This document shows, piece by piece, positions 48,383-57,532 of a DNA stretch of 64,000 bases. The stretch is from Bacillus ectoiniformans (GTDB lineage Bacteria > Bacillota > Bacilli > Bacillales > Domibacillaceae). The stretch is taken from contig NZ_JAFBES010000001.1 in NCBI RefSeq assembly GCF_016908875.1, positions 1 through 64,000 on the forward strand. Direction: 5' to 3'. Made by a program: the position numbers and the translations under genes. Below the pieces are notes generated by a model, which was not told the origin of the DNA, made no database searches, and worked only from the letters and a program-made list of their open reading frames with translations. Positions within the stretch are counted from its first letter, which is position 1; every line of letters starts with the position of its first letter.

Positions 48383-48826
48383 CTAATTTCCGCGGTTCAT
48401 AAATTGAATGGCTGAAATTTCATCCATTTCCCTGTTTTCATCCATCAGTAAAAACTCTTTAAATCTTTCTAAATCTTTTTCTTTCATTTTTTCATACTTT
48501 TTCACTTCAATATTTCTTTCTTTCAGCTGCTGCTCACACCACTGCATTTGATTACGGGCATTTATGACTAGCTGCTGCTGATAAGAAATGGTCTGCTCTA
48601 AATTAGAAACAAATTGCTGATAATGCTGAATTTCGTAGATGGTGAAGCCGCTGACCATTTTTGATTCTTGAAAATCAATTAACTCTTCCTTTTTCTTCAA
48701 CAGCTCATACAGTTTTTCCGCGGCCGCTTCAAACTTTTTTTGAGCTTCATTAAAGGCTGATTGTGTTTCGTCTTTTTCCCGTTCTCTAAGCTGCAGAATC
48801 TTTTCGAATTTAAAGCTGTGTTTCAT
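48383..48826 (-). CDS. fliJ: Flagellar export chaperone-escort protein FliJ
   Basis: 147-aa coiled-coil export protein. It is almost entirely helical, with FKFEKILQLREREKDETQSA at the start and long Gln/Glu/Lys heptads. It forms the stalk of the FliI ATPase ring. The start is the ATG at 48826 with AAGGAGA 9-10 nt upstream. An ATG at 48835 lies too close to that site. Confidence 0.93.
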   Translation of the reverse strand: MKHSFKFEKILQLREREKDETQSAFNEAQKKFEAAAEKLYELLKKKEELIDFQESKMVSGFTIYEIQHYQQFVSNLEQTISYQQQLVINARNQMQWCEQQLKERNIEVKKYEKMKEKDLERFKEFLLMDENREMDEISAIQFMNRGN

Positions 48827-48828
48827 GC

Positions 48829-50151
48829 TTACCATTCTCCTTTTTCAGATAGCTGAATGAGAGACTGAATGCTTTCTTCAAGCGAAATTTTTTCATCCGT
48901 TTGCTGCTTTAAAAATGACAGGATCTTTGGATAATATTGAATAGCTCGATCAATTTCAGGTGACGAACCTTTTTTGTACGCACCAATATTAATTAAATCC
49001 TCTGAGTTTAAATAAGTGCTTAATAGGTTTCTTATATCTGCTGCAGAGGCTTTGTGTTCATTCGATGCCAAGTGTCCCATTAGCCGGCTGACGCTTTTGA
49101 GCACATTAATGGCCGGAAATTGGCCTTTGTTCGCTAATGCGCGGTCGAGAACTATATGGCCATCTAAAATACCTCTGACCGCATCTGCGATTGGCTCATT
49201 CATATCGTCACCATCTACTAGTACCGTATAAAATGCGGTAATGGTACCTTTATGGTTGGTTCCGGTTCGTTCTAGCAGTTTAGGCATAATGGCGAATACA
49301 GAAGGTGTGTACCCTTTCGTTGCCGGCGGCTCTCCGACAGCCAATCCAATTTCACGCTGGGCCATAGCAACGCGCGTAACTGAATCCATCATCAGCATGA
49401 CATTCAAGCCCTTATCGCGAAAATACTCGGCAATCGCTGTAGCGGTAAATGCACCTTTAATTCGCATAAGAGCCGGCTGGTCTGAAGTGGCTGCGACCAC
49501 AATTGTGCGCGCTCGTCCTTCCGGGCCAAGGTCTCTTTCGATAAATTCACGCACTTCACGTCCACGCTCTCCAACTAGCGCAATCACATTTAAATCAGCC
49601 TTAGTGTTTCTCGCAATCATTCCAAGCAATGTACTCTTTCCGACACCGCTTCCGGCAAAAATACCAATCCGCTGTCCTTTTCCTACCGTCAGCATGCTGT
49701 CGATGGCTCTGACGCCAACTTCCAATCTTTCATCAATCGGCGGACGACTAAGCGGGTTGGGCGGCTGCTGTTCAGTGAGTACAGTGCCGAGCGCTTTAGG
49801 CAATGAACTGCCATCCATCGGCTGTCCCATTGAATCTAGTACCTTGCCAATAAGCGGGGGGCCTACTTTAATTTCAAGCGGCTTCCCTAATGATTCGACG
49901 AGGCTCCCGGGCGCAATATCGTTGATGTTCGTGTAGGGCATTAAAATGACCATTTCATCCTTAAACCCGATCACTTCTGCCTGAATATATACATCCTTTT
50001 CCTTACCGTTCGTATAGATATAGCAGACATCCCCGATCGCACTCTCAGGCCCTTGAGATTCTATCATTAATCCGACCACTTTTTTTACTTTGCCATAGCG
50101 TTTAAACGTATCTACATGATCTATTTTTGTTAACAAGGAAGTAACCTTCAA
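48829..50151 (-). CDS. fliI: Flagellar export ATPase FliI
   Basis: 440-aa F1-beta-like ATPase energising flagellar protein export. The Walker A GIFAGSGVGKST is near residue 170. ALVGERGREVREFIERDLG and LLMMDSVTRVAMAQREIG (Walker B) follow, then GYTPSVFAIMPKLLERTG. The start codon is TTG at 50151, in a TTGA overlap with the fliH stop and behind AAGGTGAA. It lies between fliH and fliJ, which encode its regulator and its stalk. Confidence 0.97.
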   Translation of the reverse strand: MKVTSLLTKIDHVDTFKRYGKVKKVVGLMIESQGPESAIGDVCYIYTNGKEKDVYIQAEVIGFKDEMVILMPYTNINDIAPGSLVESLGKPLEIKVGPPLIGKVLDSMGQPMDGSSLPKALGTVLTEQQPPNPLSRPPIDERLEVGVRAIDSMLTVGKGQRIGIFAGSGVGKSTLLGMIARNTKADLNVIALVGERGREVREFIERDLGPEGRARTIVVAATSDQPALMRIKGAFTATAIAEYFRDKGLNVMLMMDSVTRVAMAQREIGLAVGEPPATKGYTPSVFAIMPKLLERTGTNHKGTITAFYTVLVDGDDMNEPIADAVRGILDGHIVLDRALANKGQFPAINVLKSVSRLMGHLASNEHKASAADIRNLLSTYLNSEDLINIGAYKKGSSPEIDRAIQYYPKILSFLKQQTDEKISLEESIQSLIQLSEKGEW

Positions 50152-50933
50152 TCTTCTTCACCTTCAAGAAGTTCAAATAATTTCTTTCTCATTTGTTCAA
50201 GCTGGCTATCTATTCCAACTTCAATTCTTCCATGATTCGTTTCTATAAAACATCCATTTTCACTTAATTCTTCATTTGGATAAATATAACATAAAACATC
50301 CGCAGGGAAGATTGCTTCCAATTCATCTTTTTGAGACTGGACAAACGAGTATTTCGACGGGTGTATATGAATTTGAATTTCCTTTTGATCTCTCAAATCC
50401 TTTAATGCGCGCTGAACAACCGGCAGGAACTGGCTTTCATCTTTGTCTAACTGTTCATTTAAAATTCTTCCAGCAGATTTTAAAGCTAAATCTAAAATGG
50501 TTTTTTCAGCTTTTTTCACATTTTTTTCGAACTCTACTTTTGAACTGTCTACGGTTTGCACAGCCACAGCTATTAATTCTTGATATTCTGCATAACCAGC
50601 TTGCCGCCCCTCTTCCTGTCCCTCGGCAAACCCTTCTTGAAACGCTTGTTCTTTCAGCCTTGCTTTTTCTTCTTCCCACTCATGACGAGCGTTGGCTATT
50701 TCTGCCTGGGCAATCTGCCGGTGATCTTCTGCTTCTTGCAGGATCGCTTGCGATTTCATTTCAGCTTCGGTAATGATCCTTTCACGTTCTTCTTCCCAAG
50801 AAGAAGGAGACGGATAGGATATTGATTCCTCTTCCTCGGCAATGTCTGCAGTTGGCTGAATCATTCTGATATTGATTAATCTAGCTGTTTCATTTTGCTC
50901 ATCCGCCCATTTAGACTTAATGATTCTAGACAA
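50148..50933 (-). CDS. fliH: Flagellar export ATPase regulator FliH
   Basis: About 261 aa. The N-terminal third is variable, the middle is a charged coiled coil with GxxxG-like repeats (FAEGQEEGRQAGYAEYQ), and the C-terminal domain resembles the ATP synthase delta subunit. It links FliI to the C ring and keeps it inactive when free. The likely start is TTG 50933 (MSRIIKSKWADEQN), 9 nt after GGAGGAG. Upstream GTG and ATG codons fall in or next to that site. It overlaps fliG by 8 nt and fliI by 4 nt. Confidence 0.92.
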   Translation of the reverse strand: MSRIIKSKWADEQNETARLINIRMIQPTADIAEEEESISYPSPSSWEEERERIITEAEMKSQAILQEAEDHRQIAQAEIANARHEWEEEKARLKEQAFQEGFAEGQEEGRQAGYAEYQELIAVAVQTVDSSKVEFEKNVKKAEKTILDLALKSAGRILNEQLDKDESQFLPVVQRALKDLRDQKEIQIHIHPSKYSFVQSQKDELEAIFPADVLCYIYPNEELSENGCFIETNHGRIEVGIDSQLEQMRKKLFELLEGEED

Positions 50934-51939
50934 TAATATCATCTCCTCCACCGCGGGCTATGATGATTTCTCCTGCTTCTTCCAGTCTGCGGATCGTTCC
51001 GACAATTCGGGATTGGGCTTCTTCTACATCACGCAGTCGCACAGGGCCCATATATTCCATTTCTTCTTTGAATGTGTCCACCATTCGTGAAGACATATTT
51101 CGGAATACAACCTCTTTGACTTCTTCGCTTGAGACTTTTAATGACAGCAGCAAATCCTCATTTTCACAATCACGGATGACACGCTGAATGGAACGGTTAT
51201 CAAGCGTGACGATATCTTCAAACACAAACATCCGCTTCTTAATCTCTTCCGCCAATTCAGGATCTTGAATTTCAAGTGCATCCAAGATCGTTTTCTCTGT
51301 CGAACGATCGACACCGTTAAGCACTTCTACTACTGCTTCTACGCCGCCAGTTTGTGTGTAATCCTGCGTGACCGTGGCACTCAGTTTACGCTCAAGTATC
51401 GCTTCCACTTCATTTATAATTTCAGGCGATGTACTGTCCATTAAGGCAATTCTTTTAGCAATGTCTGCTTGAACCTCTTGCGGCAGCTCTGAAAGAATCT
51501 GGCCAGCCTGTTGCGGATCTAGATACGATAAGATTAACGCGATGGTTTGCGGGTGCTCATTCTGGATGAAATTTAAAATCTGTCCCGCTTCTGCCCGGCG
51601 CGCAAAATCAAATGGACGCACTTGCAAAGAGGAAGTCAGGCGGTTAATAATATTTTGCGCCTGATCCTTACCCAACGCTTTTTCTAATACGGTTTTGGCG
51701 TAACCGATTCCGCCTTGTGAAATAAAATCCTGCGCCAAGGCAATATTATGAAACTCTTCAAATACTTCTTCTTTTGCTTCGGTCTCCACTTTTTTCACAC
51801 CAGATATTTCTAGTGTCAGGCGCTCAATTTCTTCCTCTGATAGATGCTTATAGACAGAGGCTGATACATCTGGGCCTAGAGAAATAAGAAGTATAGCAGC
51901 TTTTTGTTTTCCAGACAGTTTCTTTTCTTTAGCAGCCAT
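50926..51939 (-). CDS. fliG: Flagellar motor switch protein FliG
   Basis: 337-aa C-ring protein that takes torque from the stators. N-, middle and C-domains are evident. The middle domain has EHPQTIALILSYLDPQQAGQIL (EHPQ motif), and the C-domain has the charged torque helix MFVFEDIVTLDNRSIQRVIR. GGAGGGTGA precedes the ATG. It follows fliF by 11 nt. Confidence 0.97.
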   Translation of the reverse strand: MAAKEKKLSGKQKAAILLISLGPDVSASVYKHLSEEEIERLTLEISGVKKVETEAKEEVFEEFHNIALAQDFISQGGIGYAKTVLEKALGKDQAQNIINRLTSSLQVRPFDFARRAEAGQILNFIQNEHPQTIALILSYLDPQQAGQILSELPQEVQADIAKRIALMDSTSPEIINEVEAILERKLSATVTQDYTQTGGVEAVVEVLNGVDRSTEKTILDALEIQDPELAEEIKKRMFVFEDIVTLDNRSIQRVIRDCENEDLLLSLKVSSEEVKEVVFRNMSSRMVDTFKEEMEYMGPVRLRDVEEAQSRIVGTIRRLEEAGEIIIARGGGDDIIV

Positions 51940-51950
51940 ATGTCACCCTC

Positions 51951-53546
51951 CTACTCCTCTGAAATCCAAGTTCTTAATAGCTTCGCAAACTCTTCTGGTT
52001 TTTCTTTTGCCATTTTTTCTAATTGCTTTCTTCGTGCTGAACCTTCTGTTTCAACCGCATTTATATCAGCAATTGCCGGTTCAGACTCAGTTTCATATAA
52101 ATCTTCTTCCTCTTCTTCCTCCACTTTTGCTCGTCTAGCACGGATCATTAAAAAGATTAATAGACCAATAACAACTAAAAGAATACCGCCGATCACATAT
52201 GCCCACCATGGCAATATGGACTCAGGCTTATTATCAAACTCTACTTTGCCTTTAAACGGCTGGACGGAAACAGCGACCTTCTCCTCGATTGCCTGATCAG
52301 ATAAGTCTGTTTCATACCCTTTGTCAATCGAAGTTCTAACGATCGTTCCTAGCATTTGCTGAATGTCTTCGAGACGTTCTGCCGGCAGAGAATCTGGATC
52401 ATCCGCTGTCGGCGGCTCCACCATTACTTGTATGCCTAAATCACGAATTTTATAGGGGCTTTCGTTAATTTTTTTTCTGATTCGATTCACTTCATTGTTG
52501 ATCGTTTCTTCTGTTCTTTCGTAATCACCTGTGCCTGCCGCACCCTCCATATATGTCGAACCTTGGGCATCTGCCGGGTCCTCTCCTTGAGGAATGCCTC
52601 CTGTTGCATTCGCATCTCCCGTAAAAGTTTCAGATATACGCTGGGCGCTAATCTGAATTCCTTCCATATTTTCTTCATCAACTGGCGTAACTAGGTTTTC
52701 TTCCCTATTTTCCTGGGTAAAGTCAATATCAGCTGTAACAGATGCCACTACTTTCTCCGGGCCCATTAAAGTGCCAAGCATATTTTGCACTTGGCGCTGC
52801 AGATCCCGCTCTATTTGTTTTTTGACATCCATTTGCTGGACGATACTGTTGCCTGATAAAGAATTTTCACTGCTTTTTAAATCAAAGTACTCAAAATTTT
52901 GGTTCATGATGACGATATTATCAGTAGGAAGCTGTGGAATACTTTTCGCTACTAAATGATAAAGGGATTTAATTTGCTTTTCATCGAACTCGTATCCAGG
53001 CTCTGTATTCAAAACAACGGAGGCTGATGCCTGCTCCGCCCCTTCTTTTATAAAAATCTCTTTTTCAGGAAGGTTAATCATCACTTTCGCATCTTTAATA
53101 CCCTCAATACCGGTCATTAACGTTGCAAGTTCTGTCTGCATCGCATCTAGTTTAAGAACATTGAACTCATTATCGGTCATTCCGAATCCGGCATTTTGGC
53201 TAAAGAAGCTGTAATCAATATTCCCAGATTTCGGCAGCCCCTCGGCAGCTAAATCTACTTTTAAATTATCCACCGATTCTTTCGGCACAAGGATCCCTGA
53301 ACCTTCATTTGTGATTTCATAGGGAATTGCTCGTTCATCTAAATTTTCTTTAATGCTTCCGATTTCAGTGGGAGATAAATCACTGTAAAGCGGAACCATC
53401 GTCGTCTTCGTCGCAAAGAGAACCGTCGCTGTTAAGGCGATTATGATTAATAAAAAAGCAGAAACTCCCATGATTTTTTGCTTTTTGCTTCGGCTCCTCC
53501 AATATTCTTTTATTCTCATTAATTGCTGCCGCATATTTTCGTTCAT
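51951..53546 (-). CDS. fliF: Flagellar MS-ring protein FliF
   Basis: 531-aa ring protein that nucleates basal body assembly. One TM is at about 25-46 and a second near 440-462. Ring-building motifs lie between (YSDLSPTEIGSIKENLDERA, GFGMTDNEFNVLKLDAMQTE), with an Asn/Gly-rich variable segment around 300-345. The C-terminal cytoplasmic tail, which ends KLLRTWISEE, binds FliG. GGGGGAT precedes the ATG. It follows fliE after a 130-nt gap holding a hairpin. Confidence 0.96.
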   Translation of the reverse strand: MNENMRQQLMRIKEYWRSRSKKQKIMGVSAFLLIIIALTATVLFATKTTMVPLYSDLSPTEIGSIKENLDERAIPYEITNEGSGILVPKESVDNLKVDLAAEGLPKSGNIDYSFFSQNAGFGMTDNEFNVLKLDAMQTELATLMTGIEGIKDAKVMINLPEKEIFIKEGAEQASASVVLNTEPGYEFDEKQIKSLYHLVAKSIPQLPTDNIVIMNQNFEYFDLKSSENSLSGNSIVQQMDVKKQIERDLQRQVQNMLGTLMGPEKVVASVTADIDFTQENREENLVTPVDEENMEGIQISAQRISETFTGDANATGGIPQGEDPADAQGSTYMEGAAGTGDYERTEETINNEVNRIRKKINESPYKIRDLGIQVMVEPPTADDPDSLPAERLEDIQQMLGTIVRTSIDKGYETDLSDQAIEEKVAVSVQPFKGKVEFDNKPESILPWWAYVIGGILLVVIGLLIFLMIRARRAKVEEEEEEDLYETESEPAIADINAVETEGSARRKQLEKMAKEKPEEFAKLLRTWISEE

Positions 53547-53633
53547 TACAATCCCCCGGTCTTCGTCACTGCTTCACACACGGTCTTAGAAATAAGCAAT
53601 TCTATGTCGGCTCACAGCATTCATTCCGCCTAT

Positions 53634-53669
53634 GAGCTAACAAAATCATTTACTTCTTTGTTAGATCTC
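53634..53669 (-). repeat. Hairpin between fliE and fliF
   Basis: CTAACAAA and TTTGTTAG pair around a 12-nt loop, with partly matching flanks (GAGAT / CTC). It lies a few bases after the fliE stop. No T-tract follows it on the minus strand, so it may be an mRNA-stabilising or processing structure rather than a terminator. Confidence 0.5.
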
Positions 53670-53676
53670 TTACCTA

Positions 53677-53985
53677 CTACACTTGCATTCTCATAATTTC
53701 TTGATAAGCTTCTACGGCTTTATTTCTCACTTCCATCGTCAGCTGCATAGTTATGCTCGCTTTTTGACTGGCGATCAGCACTTGGTGCAAGTCGACATTT
53801 TCTCCGCGTATTAATTTATCTGTCATCTCCGCAGATTTTATGCTTGTATCGTTTAAGTTGTTGATAGAGTTTTTTAGGTGGGCAGCAAAGCTTTGCTGTG
53901 CTTCATACGGTGTAGCCAACGGCTTAGATTCTAGCGCATCGGTTTTATTATAAGGAGACAGTCCTTGAATTGGTTGAATAGCCAT
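53677..53985 (-). CDS. fliE: Flagellar hook-basal body protein FliE
   Basis: 102-aa adaptor joining the MS ring to the rod. The C-terminal signature is LHQVLIASQKASITMQLTME followed by VRNKAVEAYQEIMRMQV. ACGGGGG precedes the ATG. It follows flgC by 13 nt. Confidence 0.96.
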   Translation of the reverse strand: MAIQPIQGLSPYNKTDALESKPLATPYEAQQSFAAHLKNSINNLNDTSIKSAEMTDKLIRGENVDLHQVLIASQKASITMQLTMEVRNKAVEAYQEIMRMQV

Positions 53986-53998
53986 CTATAAACCCCCG

Positions 53999-54454
53999 TT
54001 ACTTTCCAATTTCTAAAGCTTTCATCATCATCGACTTAGACGCATTAAAAACCGTTACATTGGCTTCATATGAGCGGGTCGCTGACATTAAATCCACCAT
54101 TTCCCGAAGCGGATCGACATTTGGCATTTGGACATACCCTTCAGCGTTCGCATCTGGATGCGTGGGGTCATACACCATTTTAAAAGGAGTCAGATCATCA
54201 TCTAAAATTTTTGTGACTTTTACTCCTTCACCTGCCTGAGCGTCACTTCCCATAGCTTTGTGTAAAAAGGAAGCAAATTGCCCTTGTTTAGGCTGCATGA
54301 CGACGGATTTACGCTGATAAGGCTGCCATTCTCCATTGACCAGCTTGGCACGTGTTGAATCGACGTTCGCCATATTGGAAGAAATGACGTCCATTCTGAG
54401 TCTCTGTGCTGTCAAAGCGGTAGATGTTGTATTCATGCTATGAAACATCGACAT
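53999..54454 (-). CDS. flgC: Flagellar proximal rod protein FlgC
   Basis: 151-aa rod subunit. The N-terminus has NTTSTALTAQRLRMDVISSN followed by MANVDST, and the C-terminus NVDPLREMVDLMSATRSYEA, both typical rod motifs. GGAGGAAG precedes the ATG. It starts 1 nt after the flgB stop. Confidence 0.97.
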   Translation of the reverse strand: MSMFHSMNTTSTALTAQRLRMDVISSNMANVDSTRAKLVNGEWQPYQRKSVVMQPKQGQFASFLHKAMGSDAQAGEGVKVTKILDDDLTPFKMVYDPTHPDANAEGYVQMPNVDPLREMVDLMSATRSYEANVTVFNASKSMMMKALEIGK

Positions 54455-54455
54455 A

Positions 54456-54845
54456 TCATCTTCCTCCTTTAATTACGTCAGACAATGAAGAAAATCTTCC
54501 GGTCAGCCGGTCAGTAAGCGCATTATAATAAATTTGATTCGTCGCTAGATCGGACATCTCTTTATCCATATCTACACTGTTGCCGTTTTGGTTAAAGGAA
54601 GTATTTCTCGCTGATACGCCTGGTGCCGATCGATGCGCCTGAAACTGAAAATGGCGGTCGTCCGTTCGATGAGCGGCCAACTCATTGGCTAAAGATTGTT
54701 CAAACATTTTTTTAAAATTAACTTCTTTTGCTTTATAATTCGGCGTATCCGCATTCGCTATATTATTTGCAATGACTTTTTGCTTTAACGATGAATAATC
54801 GAGTCCTCTTTCTAAGGAAGCAATAGAACCTGAAAAGAGTTTCAT
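54456..54845 (-). CDS. flgB: Flagellar proximal rod protein FlgB
   Basis: 129-aa rod subunit and first gene of the fla/che cluster. It has YSSLKQKVIANNIANADTPN, and the C-terminal SDLATNQIYYNALTDRLTGR. The start is the ATG at 54845, 8 nt after GGAG. The GTG at 54854 belongs to that site and would add MIW. A 368-nt AT-rich region lies upstream. Confidence 0.97.
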   Translation of the reverse strand: MKLFSGSIASLERGLDYSSLKQKVIANNIANADTPNYKAKEVNFKKMFEQSLANELAAHRTDDRHFQFQAHRSAPGVSARNTSFNQNGNSVDMDKEMSDLATNQIYYNALTDRLTGRFSSLSDVIKGGR

Positions 54846-54911
54846 CCAAATCACTCCATAAAGTTGTATAATTAGTATTTTCTCACAAATCGACCAATTA
54901 AAACATAATTG

Positions 54912-54938
54912 ATTATATTCACATCTTTTGGACGTGAA
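54912..54938 (-). promoter_or_regulatory. Candidate fla/che promoter with inverted repeat over the -35/spacer
   Basis: TATAAT (54912-54917) is a consensus -10. The -35 ATTTCA at 17 nt is poor, suggesting an activator or weak basal activity. TTCACGTC and GATGTGAA (54918-54938) match as an 8-5-8 inverted repeat with one mismatch, in the place where an operator would act. Confidence 0.35.
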
Positions 54939-55108
54939 ATTATGACACCATTTATAGTTCCTTCTTTTAGTAAGATAAACTAGATAATGGATTTTGTCAC
55001 GTTTCTGTTTACAATTTTAACAAAATCGTTTCATTTTCATTTTTCTTATGACTTATATTAGATATAAAGTCCTTATTAAATTTAATATCAGTACCTATGA
55101 TACATTTA

Positions 55109-55123
55109 AACATACTGAAAAAT
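55109..55123. promoter_or_regulatory. CodY-box-like site upstream of flgB
   Basis: The minus strand reads ATTTTTCAGTATGTT, matching the CodY consensus AATTTTCWGAAAATT at 11 of 15 positions including the central TTTTC-A-G. CodY represses the fla/che operon in B. subtilis. AT-rich background makes chance matches likely. Confidence 0.3.
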
Positions 55124-55159
55124 ATTGAACAAATGACAAATTACACAATTTTTTTACAA

Positions 55160-55193
55160 AAAAATCACCTATTGCAATGAATAGGTGATTTTT
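55160..55193 (-). terminator. Intrinsic terminator after codY
   Basis: AAAAATCACCTATT and AATAGGTGATTTTT form a perfect 14-bp stem with a 6-nt loop and continuing T residues. It closes the trmFO-xerC-hslVU-codY cluster before the flagellar region. Confidence 0.95.
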
Positions 55194-55213
55194 CTTGTAT
55201 TTATTTGTTTCAT

Positions 55214-55993
55214 TTAGTTAGATTTAAGTTTTTCTAATTCTAAAAGGAACTTATCATTAAGGACTTTAATATACGTACCTTTCATCCCTAAAGATCTTGA
55301 TTCAATGACACCAGCACTCTCAAGCTTACGCAGTGCATTGACGATTACAGAACGAGTAATGCCTACACGGTCAGCAATCTTAGAGGCTACTAAAAGCCCT
55401 TCTTTGCCGTCCAGTTCTTCAAAGATGTGCTCAATCGCTTCAAGTTCACTATAAGACAGAGAACTAATAGCCATTTGAACGACAGCCTTGCTTCTTGCTT
55501 CCTCTTCAATTTCTTCTGTTTTCTCACGAAGAATTTCCATTCCTACGACAGTGGCGCCGTATTCGGCTAAAATTAAATCTTCATCATGGAACTTTTCTTC
55601 TAATCGAGCTAAGACAAGTGTACCTAAACGTTCTCCTGCTCCGCTGATTGGAACGATTGTTGTAAAACCGCTTTTGAACAAATCTTTATTCTCTACAGGG
55701 AACGCTGTATACTGACTGTCTACATCTAAATTGGAAGAAGTTTCCACGATATTAAATAAGCTTTTCGTATACTCTTCAGGGAACTGGCGTTCAGCAAGCA
55801 TTTGTTTCATTCGCTCATTTTCGATCTGCTGGTTCACACCAAATCCAAGTAATTTTCCGCGGCGGCTAACCACGAAGATATTGGCTTCGATGACTTCTGA
55901 AAGAGATTCAGCCATTTCTTTAAAGTTTACTGATTTCCCTGCGGCATTTTGCAGCATTTTATTAATTTTACGCGTTTTTCCTAGTAAGTTCAT
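55214..55993 (-). CDS. codY: Global transcriptional regulator CodY
   Basis: 259-aa regulator that senses GTP and branched-chain amino acids and represses nutrient-limitation genes. The N-terminal GAF domain (1-155) begins [20 protein letters not shown]. The C-terminal winged helix has [20 protein letters not shown], near-identical to known CodY. Length is exact. AGGAGG precedes the ATG. It lies downstream of hslU after a 113-nt AT-rich gap. A CodY-like box at 56052-56066 hints at autoregulation. Confidence 0.98.
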   Translation of the reverse strand: MNLLGKTRKINKMLQNAAGKSVNFKEMAESLSEVIEANIFVVSRRGKLLGFGVNQQIENERMKQMLAERQFPEEYTKSLFNIVETSSNLDVDSQYTAFPVENKDLFKSGFTTIVPISGAGERLGTLVLARLEEKFHDEDLILAEYGATVVGMEILREKTEEIEEEARSKAVVQMAISSLSYSELEAIEHIFEELDGKEGLLVASKIADRVGITRSVIVNALRKLESAGVIESRSLGMKGTYIKVLNDKFLLELEKLKSN

Positions 55994-56051
55994 GTTTATA
56001 TCCTCCTACAATAACTGGTAGATCTAAGCCTAATCAATTAGTGTGTGTTTT

Positions 56052-56066
56052 AATTTTTTAAATATT
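56052..56066. promoter_or_regulatory. CodY-box-like site upstream of codY
   Basis: The minus strand reads AATATTTAAAAAATT, 12 of 15 matches to AATTTTCWGAAAATT, but the central C and G are both replaced. It lies in the hslU-codY gap. It may be only AT-rich background. Confidence 0.25.
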
Positions 56067-56106
56067 CACTACTTATCATGTTACCCATTCGCCGTACGCT
56101 CAAACG

Positions 56107-57519
56107 TTATAGTATAAACTCGCTCAAATCCTTATCCTTTGAGATCGCTTCTAGCTTTTCATTTACATATTGAGGCGTAATCACAATTTTTTCCATAGTA
56201 ATATCCGGAGCCTCAAATGACAGGTCTTCAAGCAGCTTTTCCATAATCGTATGAAGTCGTCTAGCGCCAATATTATCCGTTGTCTGATTCACATCAAACG
56301 CAATTTCTGCAATTCTACGAATAGCATCGTCAGAAAATTCAATTTCTATACCTTCTGTTTCCAATAATGCTACATATTGCTTCATTAAAGCATTATCAGG
56401 CTCTACCAAAATTCTTTCAAAGTCTTCTGCTGATAATTTTTCCAGCTCAACCCTGATTGGGAAGCGGCCTTGCAGCTCAGGAATTAAGTCAGAAGGCTTA
56501 GACATATGAAAGGCTCCAGCAGCGATAAATAAAATATGGTCAGTTTTTACCGAACCGTATTTAGTGACAACCGTCGACCCTTCTACAATTGGGAGAATGT
56601 CTCTTTGAACTCCTTCTCTTGAAACACTTGCAGAAGATGACCCAGCACCTTTAGTCGCCACTTTATCCATTTCATCAATGAATATGATACCTGTTTGTTC
56701 CGCACGCTTCACAGCCTCCTGCGTCACATCATCCATATCAATAAGCTTTTGTGCTTCTTCATTTGTTAAAAGCACTCGCGCTTCTTTAACGGAAAGCTTT
56801 CTTTTCTTTTTCTTTTTAGGCATTAACCCGCCAAGTGCATCTTGCATATTCATGCCCATCTGTTCCATGCCGGAGCCTTGAAACATATCAAACATAGATG
56901 GCGGCTGTTCCTCAACTTCAATTGTGACGATCTGATCTTCCATTTCGCCCCGCGCCAATTTATCTGCCGCGATTCTTCTTTGATCGCGAATGGATGATTC
57001 GTCTGCGGTATCATCTGTATCTTGCTGACTAGTCGGATCACTTCCGCCAAACAGCATTTCAAAGGGATTCTTCATAGGTACGGCTTTCTTTTTAGAAGGC
57101 ACTAGCAACTCGACTAAACGACGATTGGCCGCCTCAAGAGCCGGCTCTTGTACCGCTTCGATTCGCTCTTCCTTCACAATGCGAATCGAAGTTTCCGCCA
57201 AGTCACGAACCATCGATTCTACATCTCGGCCCACATATCCGACTTCAGTGAATTTCGTTGCTTCCACTTTAATAAATGGCGCTCCCGAAAGCTTGGCAAT
57301 TCGACGAGCAATTTCTGTTTTTCCGACCCCTGTCGGCCCGATCATTAGAATGTTTTTTGGAATGACTTCATCTCTGAGCTGATCATTCAGCAGGCTGCGG
57401 CGATATCGGTTTCTCAGTGCAACAGCCACTGCTTTCTTTGCTTCCTTTTGGCCAACAATATATTGATCAAGCCGTTCAACAATTTGTCTTGGTGTTATCT
57501 GTAACGCTTTATTATTCAT
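56107..57519 (-). CDS. hslU: HslU (ClpY), ATPase subunit of HslVU protease
   Basis: 470-aa AAA+ unfoldase that feeds HslV. Walker [18 protein letters not shown] is near residue 57, Walker B is [11 protein letters not shown], and the pore loop GYVGRDVE is present. The I-domain insertion runs about 110-245 and includes a Gln/Asp-rich and a Lys-rich stretch. The C-terminus ends DLSEFIL, which inserts into HslV. AAGGGGTGA precedes the ATG. It is 13 nt after hslV. Confidence 0.97.
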   Translation of the reverse strand: MNNKALQITPRQIVERLDQYIVGQKEAKKAVAVALRNRYRRSLLNDQLRDEVIPKNILMIGPTGVGKTEIARRIAKLSGAPFIKVEATKFTEVGYVGRDVESMVRDLAETSIRIVKEERIEAVQEPALEAANRRLVELLVPSKKKAVPMKNPFEMLFGGSDPTSQQDTDDTADESSIRDQRRIAADKLARGEMEDQIVTIEVEEQPPSMFDMFQGSGMEQMGMNMQDALGGLMPKKKKKRKLSVKEARVLLTNEEAQKLIDMDDVTQEAVKRAEQTGIIFIDEMDKVATKGAGSSSASVSREGVQRDILPIVEGSTVVTKYGSVKTDHILFIAAGAFHMSKPSDLIPELQGRFPIRVELEKLSAEDFERILVEPDNALMKQYVALLETEGIEIEFSDDAIRRIAEIAFDVNQTTDNIGARRLHTIMEKLLEDLSFEAPDITMEKIVITPQYVNEKLEAISKDKDLSEFIL

Positions 57520-57532
57520 ACCAGATCACCCC

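Larger units (their letters stand above)
54846..55213 (-). other. AT-rich control region between codY and flgB
   Basis: No gene is seen in these 368 nt. From right to left it contains the codY terminator, a CodY-box-like 15-mer (55109-55123), and a perfect TATAAT (54912-54917, minus strand) with a weak -35. Immediately upstream of that -10 lies an inverted repeat TTCACGTC-CAAAA-GATGTGAA (54918-54938). I find no convincing sigma-D promoter (TAAA, about 15 nt, GCCGATAT) here. The fla/che promoter must lie in this interval or far upstream. Confidence 0.55.

Noticed and set aside
49241-49936. 231-codon open frame on the plus strand opposite fliI
   Set aside because: It is the antisense shadow of a highly conserved gene. 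It has no ribosome binding site and reads as Ser/Ile/Pro-rich nonsense.
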